Assembly: GCA_021234155.1 (NCBI GenBank)
Contig: JAJEKV010000027.1
Span: 14,396,993 to 14,460,992 of the forward strand
Direction: 5' to 3'
Length of the DNA: 64,000 nt
Source: Isoetes taiwanensis
Lineage: Eukaryota > Streptophyta > Lycopodiopsida > Isoetales > Isoetaceae
The position numbers were made by a program, and so were the translations under genes. The notes beneath the pieces are model-generated. The model ran no database searches, was not told the origin of the DNA, and saw only the letters and a list, made by a program, of their open reading frames with translations. This document shows positions 58,480 through 64,000 of the stretch, in pieces (the first letter of the stretch is position 1; the number at the start of each line of letters is the position of its first letter).

Positions 58480-61110
58480 TATATTAAGATATATAATTCA
58501 GTGTTCCAGAGGACATAGGTGAGTACCTGTACTCATGATCTCTCAAATATATGATCCACTAAGCCCACAGAGGTCATGTCTAGCAGCACATGACTACGCA
58601 GGGCTAACTGGATATAGTGTCTCTGGATATGGTCATATATGCTGGACAATTCTAAATGGCGTGGCATTCATCCTCAACGGCTCCTTGCTGGCAACATTGA
58701 CAAATCTTGTTCTTGCATGCTTACTGAATCCATCTACCTATCTCAATGCGAAGGCAATGTGCCTCCGTCGGAATGGAAGCTACCAGTCTACGCTTCTTCA
58801 TGGGCAGATGTGTACGCAGGTAGTCTTGTCGACCTCATGTCAGAATGGGATTGATTTGTTGCTTGTAGTGTGTCGTTTTAATCTATTCCAAGGTGCTTGC
58901 ATTCCAGACTTTGCTAATGAAGCAAGATCAGGATACTATCGCAAATGGTAGTGGTCCTCTTCGGTTTGGACCTGTATACACCTCTTTCCTGCATGTTCCA
59001 TAGCGAGAACCACTGAACTCATTTTTCCTTCCAACAAATTTTGAGACGTTGTGGTCTCAGTGCCACAGCATACGCAAGGTTGGGGAGATGAACATCGTCC
59101 ATACTGACCACTTTTTGAAAGTACATAATGTGGCAGTCCAATGCGGCCCGTTTAAGAGGCAATAAACCTGTTTCTTATAGCAGGATCTGATAGGGAACTA
59201 TGGACTTTATCCCAAGTGTGCGAGCTAAGAAGGCTTTCTGCACCTGCTTCAGGTCATTCTAGATGGCGAGGAAAATTACATGACTCCAAACCTCGACCCG
59301 TATAAGAGAACAGGCTCCACCAATGCTCGAACAAGTGTGACTGATGGGTCTAGGCATACAACTCTGCTTTATGACTGTCATCTCCACATTTTAAGGAAGG
59401 AGCCTTTGGCTGGTGCAATGATGAGACAAGTAGCACTTTAGTTGGTCAAGTTCATCGCATGCCAGTAAACTGGTAAAAGGTGTCTAGAGCATCCAAATGG
59501 CGTTGCATATCAGTTGGAATGTAGGCTAAGAGGTCCACATCATCGACGTATATGAGCTGCCTAATTATGTAGTGTAGGATTTGGACTCCGCTCCCCTTTA
59601 TTCAATGAGACAATTTTCCACTGATCCAGGCCAAAGAGCGTTGGAGAGAGTGGGCATCCCTAGCAGACTTCAATGCTCTTGACGACAAATTGTTCTAATG
59701 GTGTTCTTGTACGAATCCTAAACGGATTATCGAGTTGTTGCAAATGTTGTATCCACTACTCTGAAGTGATATTCCCCATAGTCCGCAAAGAATTGTGTAG
59801 AACCCTTCACTGGAATGTCTTCGGATGATGGTTTAGGACGTAGAACATTTCTCGCTGATGTTTCACAATGTACCTTGGATGACAATTTAGGATGTAGAAC
59901 ATTTCTCGCTGATGTTCCACAATGTGCTTGGCTTTCTTTCCCTTGAGAAAAGTGTGGTATTGTTTCATTGCAGGATGTCGAAACTAGCATTTAAGCTCCC
60001 TACATTTGTCATCAAACCACTGGTTGCGAAGAAATATTATATCTCTCAAGGGCCTCCGATGTGTGCAACTTCTCCCAAACTATCTGTCAGCAGTAGTCAT
60101 AAGTACACTGATTAACTGGGCAGTCTGTTGTTGTAGCGTGGAGAGCTACAGTATTCCCTTTAGCTTAGTTTTGATCTTCTGCGCATAGGCCTACGCATGT
60201 CATAACCTAAATGTAGCTGAGGTACATGGTGTCAGAACAATGGGCATGCGAACAATTTGTCAATCCACCTGCAAGAGGATGGGTTGGTGGTCAAAATTAA
60301 CTTCTTCATCTCTACTATATGTACCAATGTAGAGATGGGTAAGCAGGTGCAGATCCTGCTTTGCGAGTAATATCGTCAACAACACTAGAGTCGCCCCCTG
60401 GTTCTCTTGCCTACAAGTGTAGCTACTACCACTGCACTAGTCCATTGCAAATTACCAAGCCAAAGATGCTACATTCCATCCATTGCGCTAGTCCATTACA
60501 AATTACCAAGTAAAAAATGTTGCATAGGTGAAGCAACTGCTGCCATAGTGCATGATGTAGTTGTCATCCGATTATCCAAAACACCTTTGTTGGACGAAGT
60601 TGTAGCACGTCCTCTGCCAAGGGGTCAAATTTTGTAAGTTGTTTCATCCCCATGCATACATTGAAGTGTCCAAACAAGATGCCCCTGCCCAATTGTTTGT
60701 AATGTTGTATGTCATTATATAGATCGACATAGAGTTCCAGCCTATCCACATCTGAATGCGAGGAATAGAAGTTACAATCTACATGTGGGTAGTAGCATGC
60801 CACCACAAAGAGAGGGTTGCTACTGCAATGTCATACCCGCACCTACAGGTAGCAATTGTGTCCGTCTATCTTGTGCAAAGAGACTAATGGTGTCAAAGCT
60901 GTTTGATATAGCAAGCAATATTCCCATGTCTCCGCTTTGTTGTGCACTCATTGGACATTGAGTAATGCTGATAGCCTGGCAAATCTGGTAGCCTGTATCT
61001 TATATGCTCCCATATCTCCATAAGGAAGATAAAATCCATATCGGCAGCAATGGAGTTGATACTATCTCCTTTCTGCCAGGGTAAACCCCGGCATTCCAAG
61101 AGACCAATAT
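58480..61110 (-). pseudogene. LINE copy 2 (L1-like): endonuclease and reverse transcriptase remnants
   Basis: Minus strand, 5' to 3'. The endonuclease begins ILVSWNAGVYPGRKE near 61,097, then MDFIFLMEIWEHIRYRLPDL with PGYQHYSMSN near 61,030-60,960. SSHSDVDRLELYVDLYNDIQ with ILFGHFNVCMG follows near 60,760-60,680 (the GDFN catalytic turn reads GHFN). The polymerase has VVKSIEVC, a stop where Gln is expected, then GCPLSPTLFGLD at about 59,659-59,624. YVDDVDLLAY has its catalytic box at 59,550-59,536, followed by HLDALDTFYQFTGM. A zinc-knuckle-like or RNase-like tail is not resolved. Frameshifts and stops abound. It belongs to the same family as copy 1 (39.7-44.3 kb). Confidence 0.8.
59823..59930. 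repeat. 54-bp tandem duplication inside LINE copy 2
   Basis: The block around gtagaacatttctcgctgat occurs twice at a spacing of 54 bases, an exact multiple of three, so it duplicates 18 codons (HCGTSARNVLHPKLSS-like) without a frame change. Confidence 0.85.
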
Positions 61111-61386
61111 GCGGTGCATAAGCTCGCCAGTCGAAAGATCTGCATCTTGCCTCAAATCAGTGTTGCTGCCCCCACTTCCCCTTCCCTTTGGCGGCGAGTA
61201 TGCATTAACTCGGACCAATTTCTGCCTGCAGGATTCATGGAGTTGCAACGGCGGCAAGGGGGACAATATGCGGTGCATAAGCTTGCTAGTTGAAAGATCT
61301 GCATCTTGCCTCAAATCAGTGTTGCTGCTCCCACTTCCCCTCCCCAAAGGTGGCGAGTATGCATTAACTTGGACCAATTCCTGGAC
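61105..61386. repeat. Direct duplication, 159-bp period, at the 5' end of the LINE 2 endonuclease
   Basis: The block from caatatgcggtgcataagc to ggaccaattnctg occurs at 61,105-61,227 and 61,264-61,386. The period is divisible by three. On the minus strand both copies encode VNAYSPP-GRGSG-SNTDLR, then QDADLST-LMHRIL, leading into the endonuclease start in the left unit. Confidence 0.85.
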
Positions 61387-61594
61387 AACACATGGATGGT
61401 CAGAGCGATCACTATGTCTGCTTGCCCTAACAATGTTGAAGGGTGTATAAAATGTCATATATGAGGGGACCAGGCTATCCATCCAATGAGGTTCTTTTAT
61501 GCTTCTATGGTAGGCTGCACACCACCTAATTGTGGCTTCTTCGTCTTAGCTCCTATTGTTTATCTATTCTATTATATTCTATTCTGACCTTCGG

Positions 61595-63252
61595 TGTGAC
61601 GTTCCAAGTATTTATACGGTATACATATAAATATATTGACACGTCACCGAGTATAGATATGCCACCATGGGGTATGGTAACCTAGGGGGTTGACCTAAAA
61701 GGAATTAAATTAGATTTAATTATTAAGGATAATAACCTATAATTAAGGAATTAATATTTAAAAGGGATAATTAAGTTAATTATGGTTTGGGAAGGTGCCA
61801 CTTGGCCAAAATCGATTGGCTGACATGGTGATGCTAATTGAAGCCATCAAGGTGGATCACCACCCCCGGTATCAGCCACAATTGACCAAGAGGAGCTGAG
61901 CGCCACCTTTGAGGAGCTAAGCGCCCACTTACCTTCACCAGCTGAGCGCCACCCTTGCCTAGCACGTACCTGTGTAGCCAGAGCCGAACATCAAGTCCCA
62001 GGTAGATGGAGGCCAAACGATAACGGTCCAAAGAGGGAACTTCGGGTAGGTGGCTAGTATAGGCCGATATTCTAGGGTAGCGCCCTTTTGGGCACTTGTT
62101 GTGTTGTTTCATGCGTTTCTTTTCGTGTTTTACTCGTAGGAGCTAACCCTTGGTTGTAAAGGTAAGTTCTCCTTATATTCTCGATTCCGGGTTTTGCTCT
62201 TTGACGGATGGATTGATAGTTCTTTGCATAGTATTACTCGAAATGGGGAGTTAAGGGGGTAGAGACCTCGAGCTCATGTATGGTAGTATGCTCCTAGATA
62301 GAGCCCCCGAATATTCCTATTAAATGCGGCAGTGTACAAGAGCCCACCGAAGTCGTGGATGCTATGGAATGGCTTAGCACCAAACAAGGGACACGGTGGT
62401 GAAGTGGGGTGGGGTCTTGCAGAACATAAAAGGCTCCTCGAGACTCCTACGTTGGACTAGGGCCTAATAGCCGCCGCAATTGAGCTAGGGCGCCGATCCG
62501 GGCGGGTATGGGTCCGACACTCCCCGGGTACGAGAGGTGTGACCCGCATGGGGCATCCCGTGACTTTGAGTAGATTTAGGGCAGTAAGTCGGCACGGATG
62601 CGGGGGCCGATGCGCACGTATTCTCTAGTCCACCCATGGAACCACCGCGGATCCCCGAAGGGGACGCTTCCCCGACCGCCTCATCGGACGGGCTTCATGA
62701 ACCTGTAGTAGGCTCGTGAGGGTGATACCTTGAGTCTGCGCGGTCAGGAAGGCTATAGTGATGCCATAGCATGATTCGACTCATCCGCAAAGTGTGCACG
62801 GGAGGGGCGGATGGAGTGGACAACCCTAGCCAATGTTCTATGCCAGCAACGCCATGTCAAGATTCTGGCCCGCCGATTCTTGAGACCTAGCCGGTCCACC
62901 GATCCTCACCGGAGTCCGAGCAGGGGTAGAACCATGGGTTTGGGGTGTTTTCTTAGGTTTAGATGCATATTCTTTTGCCGTTGGTATTTGATGGATGCCA
63001 CCCCTTCGTGGTGGTTATTTATATGTGATTTATGCTATGTGCTAACCCTTGTATTCACGCTTCCGCCGACGTAGGAGCCCCATTGAAGGCGTGGGCTAAT
63101 GACCCTCTCCGGTCCTTCACCGAAGCGCCTTATTATAGATGGCCCGAAGTTAGGCGGAGGGTTCGCCGCGGGCGAAGTTGGTCGCCATGGGAGGGAAAGT
63201 CCTCGTGATGTATCGTCCGGAGGGTAGATATATGTTCGTGGCGTCCGCCACA
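61595..63252 (+). repeat. Element 4, 5' LTR (1,658 bp)
   Basis: It begins tgtgacgttcc and ends gccaca, matching 20,795-22,415 with scattered differences. It is followed two bases later by the primer-binding site, which fixes its identity as a 5' LTR. Confidence 0.9.
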
Positions 63253-63254
63253 AT

Positions 63255-63268
63255 TGGTATCGAGAGCC
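63255..63268 (+). promoter_or_regulatory. Primer-binding site, initiator tRNA-Met type
   Basis: The sequence tggtatcgagagcc is the plant initiator-Met primer site (TGGTATCAGAGCC) with one change: CG-A instead of C-A, i.e. an inserted g. It lies two bases inside the LTR end, as usual. Reverse transcription of the element starts here. Confidence 0.88.
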
Positions 63269-63700
63269 GTGATTTCGGTTACTCGAAATCATAGCACTGA
63301 CCAAACCCTAACTCGCTAGTTCGGTAGTTAAGAGAGAGAGTCTAAGCAAGAGTGATTGTTTAGTTCTTTGATGTTTGGTTTGGTGCTAGGTTAATGTAAT
63401 AGATTGTAAGTCCTTAAGAAGTCTGGGCTTAATCGGAAGACCCAAGTTTCAAGAGCTATAACTTTTGTAGGTAGCTTCGGGATGAAGGCTTAAAATGGCT
63501 CCAATGGATCGGGCACCTCTCAAATACCCTAGGGGGCACGTCTCCCGAGGTAAAAAAAAACAACAGGCCGCCGAAAAATCGAAAGGGGCGCTGTTGTGCT
63601 CGGAGGTGTTTCTTTCGAAAAGTTGAAGCCGTATAAGTAACGCAAATACCTATACGGTCACGCGATATTTTTATCTGGCGCTTTGTTTTAAAATTTTATT

Positions 63701-63737
63701 AAAAAAAAAAAAAAAATTGATTTTTTTTTTTTTTTTT
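63701..63737. repeat. Adjacent poly-A (16) and poly-T (17) runs
   Basis: A run of 16 A (63,701-63,716) is followed after four bases by 17 T (63,721-63,737). They can form a perfect hairpin. Such runs are often mis-sized in assemblies. Confidence 0.85.
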
Positions 63738-64000
63738 AAATAAAAAGTGAACGTTGGAATTTAAATTTAAGTTACTTTTTAAAGGCATGCTTCTTCTGGA
63801 CGACCTTTTCCGCCATAGCCGCCGGACACGAGCTCTGTTCCCGCCATAGCTGACCTTCCCTCACACCTTGCACCAGATGTTAGGGGGTGATGAAGAGGAG
63901 AGGCTCCGTAAGGAAGCAGAGGACGGCCAAAACAGGGGGATCAAAACGTTGACCAGAGCATCAACCAAACGGTGGACCCAATTGTTGGCCAAGAACACGA

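Larger units (their letters stand above)
61595..64000 (+). mobile_element. Element 4: 5' end of a second element of the element 1 family
   Basis: A 5' LTR (61,595-63,252), a primer-binding site for initiator tRNA-Met (63,255-63,268) and about 730 bases of leader are visible; the rest is beyond the right edge. The LTR is homologous to the 3' LTR of element 1, so this is a separate insertion of the same family. The base composition of the leader is normal except for the A/T runs at 63,701-63,737. No gag frame is recognisable before the edge. Confidence 0.88.

Noticed and set aside
58535-58951. A + strand open frame of 138 codons
   Set aside because: It is the antisense of the LINE copy 2 region after the polymerase; its residues match no family and the minus strand carries real motifs.
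61109-61450. A + strand open frame of 113 codons with an internal repeat
   Set aside because: The repeat is the 159-bp duplication of the LINE seen from the other strand.

Overview
The window looks like nuclear DNA of a land plant: spliced genes with short GT-AG introns, a plant U-box/ARM ubiquitin ligase, the plant HMG-box form of SSRP1, PLS-class PPR remnants, Ty3-type chromoviruses with plant initiator-Met primer sites, and L1-like LINEs. Gene density is very low and repeats are heavily decayed. A fern or another non-seed plant is plausible from the divergent SSRP1 and the gene-poor setting, but the sequence does not prove it.

Left third (1-22,415): one nested retrotransposon stack. An old chromovirus (element 1, + strand, running off the left edge, ending in a 1.6-kb LTR at 20,795-22,415) is split twice inside its reverse transcriptase. 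Element 2 (633-6,517, + strand, LTRs of about 510 bp) is flanked by the 5-bp duplication atcat. Element 3 (6,630-17,712, minus strand, LTRs of about 590 bp) is flanked by acaac. Removing both, with one copy of each duplication, restores the element 1 reading frame. All three pol regions carry frameshifts.

Middle: a complete U-box/ARM E3 ligase gene (25,654-27,558, +). Then two inverted copies of an element that encodes a spliced tyrosine recombinase of the Crypton/DUF3504 kind (29,964-35,324). The left copy is bounded by 28-29-bp terminal inverted repeats and a 6-bp flanking match. I consider this the most unusual object here, because described Cryptons lack such repeats. A T-rich, gene-free stretch follows (35.7-39.7 kb), then a LINE on the minus strand (39.7-44.3 kb) whose ORF1-like part is built of roughly 640-bp tandem repeats.

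Right third: a complete 15-exon SSRP1 gene (52,893-49,660, minus), the small subunit of the FACT histone chaperone. Around it lie decayed pieces of three unrelated genes, all on the minus strand: ZIP4/SPO22 (48.4-49.0 kb), a BSL-type kelch phosphatase (56.1-56.9 kb) and a PLS-type PPR gene (57.7-58.1 kb). A second LINE (58.5-61.1 kb, minus) follows, and then the 1.66-kb 5' LTR, primer-binding site and leader of another member of the element 1 family (61,595 to the right edge).

Functionally, only the U-box ligase and SSRP1 look like intact host genes. They do not share a pathway; everything else is mobile DNA or gene debris. Sister LTRs disagree often at CTG/CAG versus CG positions, so part of the apparent damage in repeats may be base-calling error at methylated sites.
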